From Furcasterigmium furcatum (Eukaryota; Ascomycota; Sordariomycetes; Glomerellales; Plectosphaerellaceae): DNA of 64,000 nt. The number at the start of each line of letters is the position of its first letter. Position 1 is the first letter of the stretch. The translations under genes and the position numbers were made by a program. The stretch covers positions 4,065,626-4,129,625 of the forward strand of contig BCIA01000002.1 in the NCBI GenBank assembly GCA_001599815.1, written 5' to 3'. A model generated the notes under the pieces. The model was not told the DNA's origin, did not search any database, and was given only the letters and a program-made list of their open reading frames with translations. Shown here in pieces: positions 42,673-53,143 of this stretch.

Positions 42673-43272
42673 ATCGAACCTGGGCGGAAGAACGTGACCG
42701 ACGTACTTCAGGAGGATGGAAGAGCGCCAGGAAAGGAAGGATATGATGGAGCATTTCCCCTCGTACTTGTCGTTCTAGATCAGGCCTGGCCGATGGGCAA
42801 CGAAACTCCAATCCAGTGTCCTACTCGTACAGCAAATATTGAGGGAAGAAAACGTGTGTACGTCTTGAAACCCCCCCCAGTTGCAACGTGGGCAAGGGGT
42901 GGTGGTATCAGAACATGGTGATGTTTTCTTTTCCCCGCATCGGCCACACTTCACCCTCACATCTGCGGGAGGCCAGCCAACACGGCAGGGAACTGGGAAG
43001 CTATTGGTTGCCATCCAAGGTGACCCATGAATGTACGGCCTGCGGGCGATTATTTGTTGAGAGTGAACGAGGTGACACCTGTGGGCTGGTGAATTCTCGA
43101 GAGGTATAAGAGCACGTTGCCGTTACTCCCACGACGTCTCGGTTCCAGGAACAGACCTCAATTTCTCTGTCTGGACATCGCTTACACCAGCTTTTGCAGG
43201 TAGATCATACCCCATCACTCTCAGACATCGCTGACCCTCGAGAGCTGTAGCTACACCGCCAACTCCTTCATC
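42673..43272. promoter_or_regulatory. Intergenic region / promoter of the exonuclease gene
   Basis: 600 bp with no supported gene. GGTATAAGAG near 43102 is a likely TATA element about 170 bp before the ATG. Confidence 0.5.
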
Positions 43273-44043
43273 ATGACTGCCAACTACGCCTTTGTTGACA
43301 CCACCGGCGGTGTCACCAAGTTCTTGGACAATATCGCCCAGATCCCCTCAGATCCCCCGTCCTTGTACGTGGACCTTGAGGGAATCAACCTCGGCAGGTC
43401 GGGAAGCATCTCCATCCTGCAGGTCTATGTCCATCCGCAGCGATGCACGTATCTCCTGGACGTCCATACCCTTGGCGCGAGCTGCTTCTCCACGGCTAGC
43501 AGCCTGGGTGTGTCTTTGAAGGACCTTCTTCAGTCGTCGGCCGTCGTCAAGGTCTTCTTCGACGTGCGCAACGACTCAGACGCTCTCTTCAGCCACTTTG
43601 GCATCCGCCTTGCCGGAGTCCAGGACTTGCAGCTCATGGAGCTCGCCACCCGAACCTTCCCTCGGCGACACGTCAATGGTCTCGCCAAGTGTATTGAGCG
43701 AGACGGCCCAATGTCTCCTGCTGACCTGTTGACCTGGAAGACCACCAAGGAGAAAGGCGTGAAGCTGTTTGCCCCCGAACATGGCGGCACCTACGCTGTC
43801 TTCAACCAACGCCCCATGCCGCAAGACATCATCGACTACTGTGTCCAGGACGTTGAGCTCTTGCCGCGCCTGTGGGCCTTGTACAACGGCAAGTTGACGC
43901 AGGCATGGCGGGAGCGCGTGAGGGCCTCGACCATCGATCGGATCGTGCTGTCTCAGTCAGCGACCTACAATGGAAAGGGCCCGCACAAGGCACTGCCGCC
44001 TTCGGGATGGTATGAAAGATCCCGGTGGGACTATGACCTGTAA
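43273..44043 (+). CDS. 3'-5' exonuclease domain protein (DEDDy, RNase D-like)
   Basis: 256 residues, single exon. The ExoI motif is SLYVDLEGINLG with the first Asp and Glu. ExoII is KVFFDVRNDSDALF and ExoIII is IIDYCVQDVELL with the Tyr-x3-Asp pattern, so all four acids and the tyrosine are in place. These proteins remove nucleotides from 3' ends with two metal ions; homologues include Werner-type exonucleases, RNase D and Egalitarian-like proteins. No helicase or HRDC domain is attached. The length is normal for the stand-alone fungal members. Its substrate, RNA or DNA, cannot be told. Confidence 0.9.
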   Translation: MTANYAFVDTTGGVTKFLDNIAQIPSDPPSLYVDLEGINLGRSGSISILQVYVHPQRCTYLLDVHTLGASCFSTASSLGVSLKDLLQSSAVVKVFFDVRNDSDALFSHFGIRLAGVQDLQLMELATRTFPRRHVNGLAKCIERDGPMSPADLLTWKTTKEKGVKLFAPEHGGTYAVFNQRPMPQDIIDYCVQDVELLPRLWALYNGKLTQAWRERVRASTIDRIVLSQSATYNGKGPHKALPPSGWYERSRWDYDL

Positions 44044-44504
44044 CTTGTAAAGGCGAAGAAAACGCAATGCCGAAGGGCAGGGTATACACACGGCCCCGAG
44101 CAGATGAAGACAAGTGAATGTAGCGTCAATGAAAAACGAGGATGCCAAGCTGTGTTAGCACTCTCGCTATGTGGTGTTTCCCTGTCCCAATCGTCCATCC
44201 CCCGTGGTGCTCTGCTCCGGGATGATGCTTGGACTGATGGTGGGTCTTCCGGGGGCCTCGGCCGCCGGGCGTGGTGGAAGTTCCCCGGCTGCGCCTCGTT
44301 CAGGCTCTTGGCTCGCTGCCTCCGTCATGCGCTGCCCCTGAGCAGAGCCGCGAATGCTGTGATGTTCAAGGAAAACAAGTCGTTGAATTGTTCTTCGAGC
44401 GACAAGGGTTTGATATGCACATGAGCCTGGGGGCCTAAGTCTGTTGAGGTGTTGACAGTTCCCGGGCTACGAAGGTCGTCGTCACCTTGATCCCGATCAT
44501 CCAA
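44044..44504. other. Intergenic region
   Basis: 461 bp between two genes on the same strand; no supported gene. Presumed promoter of the second Zn2Cys6 gene. Confidence 0.5.
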
Positions 44505-46752
44505 ATGGACTCGCAATCCACAGACGACCCGGCAGAGCCAGCACCTGGCAATCCACGAAATCAGGCCGTAGGTGGTGCCCCTGCATCCTTCCCCGTACCA
44601 GACAGCATGGCTGACGGAAAAACAGTGCGACAGCTGCAAGGACCGCAAGGTAAATCATCTTGCTGCTGTCAACTTGGGCGTCACTCATGGATCATGTCTA
44701 GACCAAATGTGACCGAGGGGCGCCATGCTCCAGCTGCCGGACAGCAGGATTACCCTGCCGCATCACGCGCACGAGGCCCGAGAAGCGACAGCGGATCGTC
44801 ATCTCGGCCAAATACGACGAGGCTCTCGAGAGTGTCGACACTCGATTACAAGAGGTGCTAGACGCGGTCCGCGAGTTGCAAGTTTCGGGGACGACCAGGG
44901 ACGAGTTGCGACCAGCTCTGCAACATGCGTCCGACTTCCCGACAGGATTCTTCAACACAAACCCGTCATCTGCTCCCACCGCTCCATATCGCGGTGAATC
45001 ATCTTTCGAGGCCCAGATCAAGCAGGTGGCGAGTACACATGGAGGATTGGGTGGCTTTCACGTCGACTCCCTAATGGGGACGGCTCACACCGTCCAGCAC
45101 ATCTTGAATTGGGCGTCGACACCGCAGGAGGATGCTTGGAAACCGAACGCACCGGGCCAAACTCCGATGCTGGAACAATATCCAAGGTTGGCAAACCATT
45201 CATTGCCACCAAGCGATACCGTCCTCAGACTCTTGAGACTCACCCAGACAGAGAAGCAACGGTTCTTCGTCGACGTCGACCTCTTTGACGAGCAACACTT
45301 CACCGAGCTGTGTCGCAATGTATTCTTCGCCATCAATCCGTACAGCATCTGGACTTGGAGCATCGTGAACATCGGGCTGTTTTATCTGTTCATGGGGCTC
45401 GGCTCCCGTCACTACAACGGGCTTGGACTCGACGCTCAGCAGGTCGACGCGATCACGGAGTCACTGGCGAGAAACGCTCAAGCTGCCATCGACAGCTTTC
45501 AAATATGCCATGAACCGTCCGTCGAGGGCTGCCAGGCTCTTGCACTTTCAGTGAGGCAAACCTTTTCGGTAGAACCGGGTTATTGCTAACTCGAATCGAG
45601 GGGACTTTCTGCATGAAGTCTGGGCAGATCAGCAAGGCCTGGAGTCTTTTGTCAACGGCAGCTCGGATGTGTGTCGACCTCGGATTCCATCGCCCGACAC
45701 CAGGGGCTGCCGACTTGGACCAATTCCAAAGTAGGAAGGTTTTCTGGTACATCTTCATCATGGAGAAAGGCGTCGCCTTAACGCTGGGCAAACCGCCCAG
45801 CCTCCGCATCAGTGATGTCACGGTCGATACCTTGGATTATCCGAATGAGATCCTCGGAATTCCTGGAAAGATCGCCATCGCATTCTTTGAACTGGCCACC
45901 ATCGAGGAAGAGATGATGTCGCAGCTGTTCAGCGCGTCGTCACAACAAGTGGCTGTGGAAACACGACAGACTGCGGCGAGGGGCTTCCACGAGAGACTCA
46001 AAGATGCCCAGAAACGCATCAAGACGGTAAGCTGTGATCAGGAGTGTTGCGTCGGTCTGGAAAACACTTACTGACCATTGCTCACCCCTCGTAGGATGAC
46101 TCCTTCTCGGGTTTGCCGTACCAGGAAGCCTCAGTGCTCATCGAGTTCTTGCTTCATTCGGCTGCAAGTTTGGCATGTCGTGCAGCATCCTCGGGCCATG
46201 TCCTCTCAACCACGATCCCGGACAGTCATTTCTGCACCATGTGCGTGGATGAAGCCCGCGAAGCTCTTCAGACTCTCTGTCGAGCGGCGGAGAATGGTGG
46301 CGGGATAAACACAAAAGGCTGGGCGCTGTTTCTTAACATGTACGTCCCCCAACATCGCTGATGAAACCCTTACTAACAATCCCTTCTTGAGAACTCTCTG
46401 TCTTTTGCCTTTCACGCCCTATCTCGTGCTGGCAAGTCGCGCTGCGGCAGAGAGGTCCGTCACTGATTTCCAACTGCTTTCCTCTGTCAACATCATTCTT
46501 GTGCCGGTGGCGGAGACGTCGCCACTGGCTCGGGATACACTCAGCTTGTGCATGAAGTTGTATCAACAGGTCCAATCTGTGACCGGCAGGAGTCTGGGGC
46601 TGGGGCCTCAACAAGCAATGGAAGGTGGACATGGGGCAGAGATGACAGTCGACCCAGTCCTGGAGCAATGTTTGACTGTATCGAGCAGTACAACTGCTGC
46701 AGGTTCGCCCTTTTCCGATTGGCAGCTTGAACACAACTCCAGTGGTAGCTGA
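44505..46752 (+). CDS. Zn2Cys6 fungal transcription factor
   Basis: Exons 44505-44567, 44602-44649, 44702-45550, 45601-46026, 46095-46339 and 46392-46752, giving 663 residues. The zinc cluster is CX2CX6CX5CX2CX6C (QCDSCKDRKTKC then APCSSCRTAGLPC), followed by a basic stretch (RTRPEKRQR) and a coiled segment (VDTRLQEVLDAVREL). A Fungal_trans domain lies around GQISKAWSLLSTAARMCVDLGFHR. The zinc-finger exon (44602 on) is out of frame with the upstream ATG unless a very short 34-nt intron (44568-44601) is removed. Both sides are phase 0, but no branch site is visible, so the first 21 codons are uncertain. The target genes are unknown; RTA1 and BAHD genes are nearby. Confidence 0.8.
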
Positions 46753-47268
46753 GCATCTGGTGTGGTGGAATTGTAATGCTAGCGTTCAAGAGTTGCTTCG
46801 ATGATGTTGCAAATGACCCATGGAGCCTTGAGTGAGAACTTTGAAATTGGCGACAGGATGATGACAGCCCGCTCACCCCATCATCTGCACAGATACCAGT
46901 ATGATCTTCGTGTTCCCCCTTTCCATGGTGTTCACCCTCCGGGGGCCGAGGCCCCCAGACCCACATCTTGGCTTTACCACCCCAGCAACAACCACCCCGA
47001 TGCTCCACGAAATCATCTTCAAAAGGGGAGTTATTGGCTTTGTGAGGACGGAATATCTTATTTTTATCCTCTCTCCATGCTTGGTTGACCCGCAGCCAAG
47101 CTCCGGGAAGTGGCTGCGTACGCGTCTCACCAAGCTGCCATCTGTATAAGAAGATCACTCAATCCTCCGAGAACCAGCACTGCTCGTTCACATCACCCAC
47201 GCGTTCCTTCAACATCCAACTACTGGGTCCTTCACTCCCCCCTCGTTGCCAAACAGCTTCTTTCTACC
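46753..47268. promoter_or_regulatory. Intergenic region / promoter of the RTA1-like gene
   Basis: 516 bp, no supported gene. A TGTATAAGAAG element near 47144-47154, about 115-125 bp before the RTA1 start, may be a TATA box. Confidence 0.5.
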
Positions 47269-48445
47269 ATGTCTACCACCGGTGCGTCTTGATTCTTCGT
47301 GGTAATGGAGGGGAATGTCTTCCCGCTTTGCTAACTGTACCCAGGCGATTTCAGCTTCTGGGTGTACTTCCCCAACCAAGGCGCCGCCATCTTCTTCATT
47401 GCCGGCTATTTTCTTACTATGCTATGGCATCTCTGGCAGTGCCGGTGAGTTTGCTTTCAAACAGCCACCCCGCGGGTTTGCCAGACTAATGCCAGCCTTT
47501 TGTCCCAGTCAATACAACTGCCTCAAGTTCACGTGGCTCCTCCCCGCCTCCGGCCTATGCTTCATCGTCGGATACGCCCTGAGAGCGCTAGGTGCTTTTG
47601 GAATGAATGACCAAATCATCGTATATATCCTCAGCCTCGTCTTCATTGCTGTCGTACCGTAAGTGTCAAAGCCTGTTGTTGACTAGCCAGTGGGCCCTCA
47701 CTAACAGAAGTGAGCTTCCAGCCCTCTTCTGGCTCTGGTCAACTACAACATCTTCGGTCACCTGCTCTACTACGTGCCATACCTGGCTCCCATGCCTCCA
47801 AACATGGTTCTCTACGTCTTTGGTGTCATGTCGATGCTCATCGAAACGCTCAACGGCATCGGTGCGGCGATCGGCTCCAACCCTCGCGGTAGCTCAGCTG
47901 CCCTGGGTGAGAGCTTCATGCGCGCCTCGCTGGCCCTCCAGCTCATACTCAACGCGACCTTTCTCGTCATGATGGCCTTCTTCCACTGGAGGTGCACCAA
48001 GGCCGGCATCGTCAAGGCCCGGGGCGTCGCATGTCCTCTTGCGGCATTGTACGCCAGCGTGGCGCTCATGCTCACCCGGACGGTGTTCCGCACGATCGAA
48101 CACTTGGGGATGGAGGCTCTCGACCGCAGGGACCCGGCGAGCGCTGCGCCCGTTGTCAAGTACGAGTGGTACTTCCTCGTGTTCGAGTCGACGCTCATGC
48201 TGGTCGACATGCTTCTCTGGAACGTCCTCCACCCGCGCAAGTATCTCCCTGGCGAGCTCAATGTGTACCTTGCGCGGGATGGGGTGCGGGAGGTCACCGG
48301 ACCGGGCTTGCACGACCCGCGACCGCTGGTGTACAGGATGCTGGACCCTCTCGACTTCTTGAAGAAGAACAAGTCTGGTCGCAAGTCGTGGCAGAACCTC
48401 GAGGAGCGGGACGGGCATGATCTTGAACGGGAGGCTCAAGCCTAG
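47269..48445 (+). CDS. RTA1-like seven-transmembrane protein
   Basis: Exons 47269-47281, 47345-47444, 47509-47658 and 47722-48445, 328 residues. The first exon is only 13 nt (MSTT plus one base). Hydrophobic segments fit seven passes, starting AAIFFIAGYFLTMLWHLW. Signature blocks of the family are LLALVNYNIFGHLLYY, ETLNGIGAAIGSNP (the E-x2-NG-x-GA motif), RTVFRTIEHLGM, YEWYFLVFES and WNVLHPRKYLPG. RTA1/RSB1 proteins sit in the plasma membrane and are linked to resistance to 7-aminocholesterol and export or sensing of long-chain bases. It lies directly after the second Zn2Cys6 gene on the same strand, so regulation by that factor is possible but untested. Confidence 0.92.
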
Positions 48446-49909
48446 ACATCTCTGTCGACACTCATCATCTGGCGTATTGTCGCGATCATTAATACTGGTC
48501 TGTTTCATTTGTTCAAATTGCTTCTTTTCGAACGGTGGCCTTCGTCGCTGCATTCTCTTTCTCCCTGGTCTTCAACTTCATGTACCATATCTAAGACATT
48601 AGAACGTGCTGTCACCCCCATCAGGACTCGTCAGCGGGACTTTTCCAGCGTTGACAAATTAATGTGACCATCAGACCCTGCATGCCTGCGCGGCACCGAG
48701 TCACGCTGGGCGCACAGCCCCAGTGAAGCCGCGGCCTTGAGCGTCCATCGCGGATCTGAGGGCCGGCTTGGCGCCAAGTCGGAACGTCCTGTCACGAAAA
48801 GTCTGGGCGTGGAGAGGCCAATGGGACGAGGGGGACAAGCTTTTGCCAATGCTTTGCCAATGCTGTGCCAATGCTTCTCCTCGATCTGAGCATCTGCGAT
48901 CGCATGTCAAGAAGTGACAGCCAAACTGCAACATCGGAGACTCGACGGATGTCCAGATTCTTAATTGATGGAGCAGAAACGCCCTTATCACACCCCCATG
49001 GCGACCCGAGCGAATCCGAGGGCGTGCTCGCGATTAAGGTACCGACTAGACTCGTTCAGGGTGCGGCGGACGCGACGGCCGGAACCAGCGGCCTGTTGAG
49101 GTGGTCCAGAGCGCAGGAGTGACCGGGGACTGCTACTGGAGGGACGGGCGGCTGATGTCACTGTGAGACCAATGAACGGTCGCATCGTCGATTTCGGAGG
49201 GATGGCGACTTTTTTGTCGAGAAAGAGCACCTCGCGACATTTCCAAGTTCAGAGCATCGCTGTCGGGAATCTGGTGATACTTGACCTCAACTCACCAAAC
49301 CGAGACAGTATTGCCCTCCCAAATCGCCACCACGACCACGAGAAAAACTGTACGACCAAACCAGGGGGATCTTCCCAGCAGCAGGACCCCTGCCATTACC
49401 TCATGGGAGACATCCTCTTCTAAGTAACTCGCCCCCACCGCCGATATCGTTAGTCGGAGCCCGCGCCGCCTCTGAGGACGCCGTTCCCATTTCTTCTTCG
49501 TCAGCGCCCTCCACCGTCGGATTTTGGATCTTTTCTGTCTCCGACATATTTTCTTATCTTCTCCGCGGGGCAATCTCAACCAACCTTAACACCTTCTCCG
49601 CCGGTCAACGGAAAACGAGCGACCTTCGACCCGATCACCGCCGTTCGCGCTCCTCCTTGCGCCGACGAACTGTCGAGAGAACCTCCTCCAGGTCCTCCTT
49701 CTTAGATACCCAGGCCTCACGTCTTGTCGCTCCGACCCAAACCTGAATGTATCTTGATCACGGCAATCCTGCCCTCCGACCCGTCGACTGGGCCATCTCG
49801 AGATCCATCCCGCTGGCCTGAGCAGCCACTCCTCCGACCTCCCCTCGACACCATCGCTCGACAGTCCCACGAGTAACCGAGGCCACGGCTTCGGCAGCAC
49901 ACCGCCGAC
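48446..49909. promoter_or_regulatory. Long intergenic region upstream of the Na+/H+ antiporter, with CCAAT cluster
   Basis: 1464 bp without a supported gene. Four CCAAT boxes in the same orientation start at 48818, 48846, 48857 and 48868; the last three form an 11-bp tandem array (TGCCAATGCTT type), about one helical turn apart. From 49440 to the ATG the sequence is C/T-rich, as in a 5' leader. Confidence 0.6.
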
Positions 49910-52790
49910 ATGGCGTGGGATCACCTCTCCATCACCAATGCCCACCTGGTGTATATCATCCTCGGTGGCTTCACCTCCCTCTTCATGCTCTGCTCCTCTA
50001 TCATCAAGGAGCGCATGTACATCGGTGAAGCCACCGTCGCGACACTCTGCGGCATCATCTTCGGCCCCCAGGCCGCCAACCTCATAAACCCCCTCGAATG
50101 GGGCAACGTCGACCTCATCACCATCGAGTTCTCCCGCGTCGTCCTCGTCGTCCAGTGCTTCGCCGTCGGCGTCGAGCTGCCAAAGTTCTACATGGAGCGC
50201 CACTGGAAGTCCGTGACATTCCTCCTCATCCCCGTCATGACGTTCGGCTGGCTCGTCACGAGTCTCTTCATCTGGTGGATGGTGCCCAGGCTGAACTGGC
50301 TCGAGAGTCTCGTTGTCGCCGCCTGCGTCACCGCCACCGATCCCGTCCTGGCCTCCTCCGTCGTCGGAAAGGGCAAATTCGCCAAGCGGGTGCCCAAGCA
50401 TCTGCGCGATCTCCTCTCGGCTGAGTCGGGATGCAACGATGGCATGGCGTTCCCCTTCGTCTACCTGGGAATCTATCTGCTTCAGGAGCACATGCGCGCC
50501 CGAGACACCGTCTACCACTGGTTCGTGTACACGATCCTGTACGAGTGCATCTTCGGCGCCATCTTCGGCTTTTCTATCGGGTACCTCGCGAGGCACGCCA
50601 TCAAGTTCGCCGAGAAGCGTGACCTTATCGACCGCGAGAGCTTCCTCGTGTTCTACTTCGTCCTCGCCCTCTTCTGCGCCGGCTCCGGGAGCCTTCTCGG
50701 TATGGACGACCTGCTGATCGGTTTCGCGGCGGGTGTCGGCTTCTCGAACGACGGCTGGTTCCATGCGAAGACGGAAGAGTCCCACGTCTCCAACGTCATC
50801 GATCTGCTCATCAACTTGGCGTACTTCGTCTACCTCGGCACTATCATCCCGTGGGACCAGTACAACAACGTCGCCGACGGCCTTACGGCATGGCGCCTCG
50901 TCGTCCTCGCGATATTCGTCATCCTGTTCCGGCGAATCCCGATCATGCTGGCCCTGAAGCCTCTGATACCAGACATTAAAACCTGGCGAGAGGCCATGTT
51001 CGCCGGTCACTTCGGCCCAATCGGTGTCGGTGCGATTTTCGTCGCCATCCTCGCTCGATCAGAACTCGCGTACGAGACTGCTGTACCGCTTCACGAGACG
51101 CCGCCAAACGACATTGAACACTATGGCCTCGTTGCTCTCATCTGGCCGATCGTCACATTCATTGTCATCGCTTCGATCGTCGTCCATGGATCCTCCATCG
51201 CCGTCTTCACACTGGGCAAGCGCATCAACACTCTTCAGCTGACCATGTCCTACACCACGTCGCCTGAGGATGGTCCCTCGTGGATGAACAGACTGCCCAG
51301 GTTGTCTTCCCAGTCGAGGTCGCAGGCACGATCTGAAACCTCAGAGGAACTCAAGATGCCCGACTTTCCGCCGGGAACCTTGCCACCCACAGGCCTCCCG
51401 GGCCAGTTCCTGCGCAGGCAGCGTGAGGGAGACTCTTCGGCCAGACAGAGCGTCCGCTCGTTCTCCCGGGACCGGCGCCGACACAGATCCCGCGACCACA
51501 GCGAGGGCGGCCCCGTCAGCCAGACTGCCATCTTCCCGGCCACGCGATCCGCGACCGAGCCCCTGCCCAAGATCGACCCCGAGGCCCACGCGGACAAGGA
51601 GGTCTCTCCTGACGGTTCTTTGCAGACCGCCGTTGAGAGCGGCTCGGAGCCCTTCGATGAGAAGGCCGGGGAGCGCAGGGCGTCACCACCCGAGTCAGAG
51701 CCGGAGGTCCAGATCTACGACGAAGGCGGCAACATCGTCATCGAGAACCAGGACGACGATGTCATCGTCCTCAAGCGCACCGACACGCGGGAGAGAGACC
51801 ATGTCGCAGATGCGGTCCGCGAGGGCGTCGACGAGGTCACGGCCGCCGCCAAGGGCGGAGGATCGAGCTGGTCGTCGTTCAAGCGCGTCGTCGGCGATGC
51901 GTACAGCCAGGAGATGCAGAAGCGGAAGGCGAAGAATGCAGCGGACAGGAAGCACGAGCCCGCCAGGGCGTATCAGTTCGGAAACACGGTATGTTGTGAA
52001 ATGAGCGGCCTTTTCGAGGGTAAAACACGTCGCTAACATGGGGCAGATTGTCATCGAGGACGAAGCCGGCGAGGTCATCAAGACGTACGAGCTTCCCCCG
52101 CAGAAGCCGGAGAAGGAAGGCCCGGATCTGCTGCAGCAGTGCCAGAAGTACCTCGGCATCTCGTCCGGCCGGACGCCGCAGTCGAGCGCCGAGAAGGACG
52201 CGGAGGCCGGGGAGTCGAGCGCCACGGCGGCGGCGCGGCCCGCGACGCGCGGGTGGACGAGCTTCCTCGGCGGCGGCGGAGCCGAGGCCGGGCAGAAGAA
52301 GAAGGGCGTCGCAGGGGATGGCCTCGAGGAGGATGACAAGCAAGTGCGATTCACGATCGGGTGCGAGGGGAGGAGGATGAACAAGGAGGATTTCCTGCGG
52401 GAGATGCAGAAGCTGGACCCGAAGACGCGGCGGGAGGTGGTCGAGAAGGCGGGCGCGCCGAGGGAGGTCGCCGAGATGGTCGAGAAGAAGGCCGCGCTGG
52501 CTCCGGTGAAGCCGCAGCAGCAGCAGCAGAAGGCGGAGAGGAGCGAGTCGGCGCCGGCGCCGAGGTTCTTGGAGCCTACGGTGCCGAGACCCGCTCCCGC
52601 AGCGGTGCCAGCGGGTGTGAAGGTCGATGAAGGGGACCAGGAGACTCCCGCAGAGAGGCGGCGTAGGGAGGCCGCCCTGGGGATGGCCGCTAATGACGAT
52701 AGCGACGACGAGGAGGGCGGCGAGAGGGTACCTCCTTCGAGGAGGGGGATCAGGTTCGCCGATGATATCAGCCCGACGGCGAGGGAGTGA
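49910..52790 (+). CDS. NHA1: Plasma-membrane Na+(K+)/H+ antiporter (Nha1/Sod2 type)
   Basis: Exons 49910-51988 and 52047-52790 (58-nt intron with GCTAAC branch), 940 residues. The N-terminal 430 residues are a CPA1-type antiporter core with 12-13 membrane passes. Family motifs include the transport-site region ACVTATDPVLASSVVGKGKFA and LLSAESGCNDGMAFPFVYL with its conserved acids, plus FAGHFGPIGVGAIF. The rest is a long cytoplasmic tail with Ser/Arg-rich and acidic parts, as in yeast Nha1, where the tail regulates transport and signalling. A conserved patch IVIEDEAGEVI follows the intron. It exports Na+ and K+ in exchange for protons, for salt tolerance and pH balance. Confidence 0.94.
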
Positions 52791-53143
52791 TGACAGGACA
52801 AGCTCAGCAAAGGGGCGTCTGTCAACAGGCATATTTGCATGGTTACAAGTAGCGGATAGCATATAGAATGGCAGCTTCACTGCATCAACGGCATGGCATG
52901 TGAGCCCAACGGCATTTTTCCTATGAACTCGTCTCGAAGCCGTCATGCGAAAAGAGCCAACCGATGATGTGTTCCCTTTTCCAACGCCTGCATGCTGGGA
53001 AACCGTCCTCCCAGCATATTCAACCTTGAATACAAACCAAATACGCCTCGCTGCCAAAAGAATCCATATGTGTATATACCCTGTCCCAGAAATGTACCGC
53101 GTATGATGATGTGCCGTCCCATCCCGTCCAATGCAACACCCAC
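52791..53143. other. Convergent intergenic region
   Basis: 353 bp between the antiporter and the DUF2985 gene; 3'-end sequence only. Confidence 0.6.

Noticed and set aside
49586..51010. 474-residue open frame on the minus strand
   Set aside because: Antisense to the conserved membrane core of the Na+/H+ antiporter; acidic low-complexity translation with no motif.
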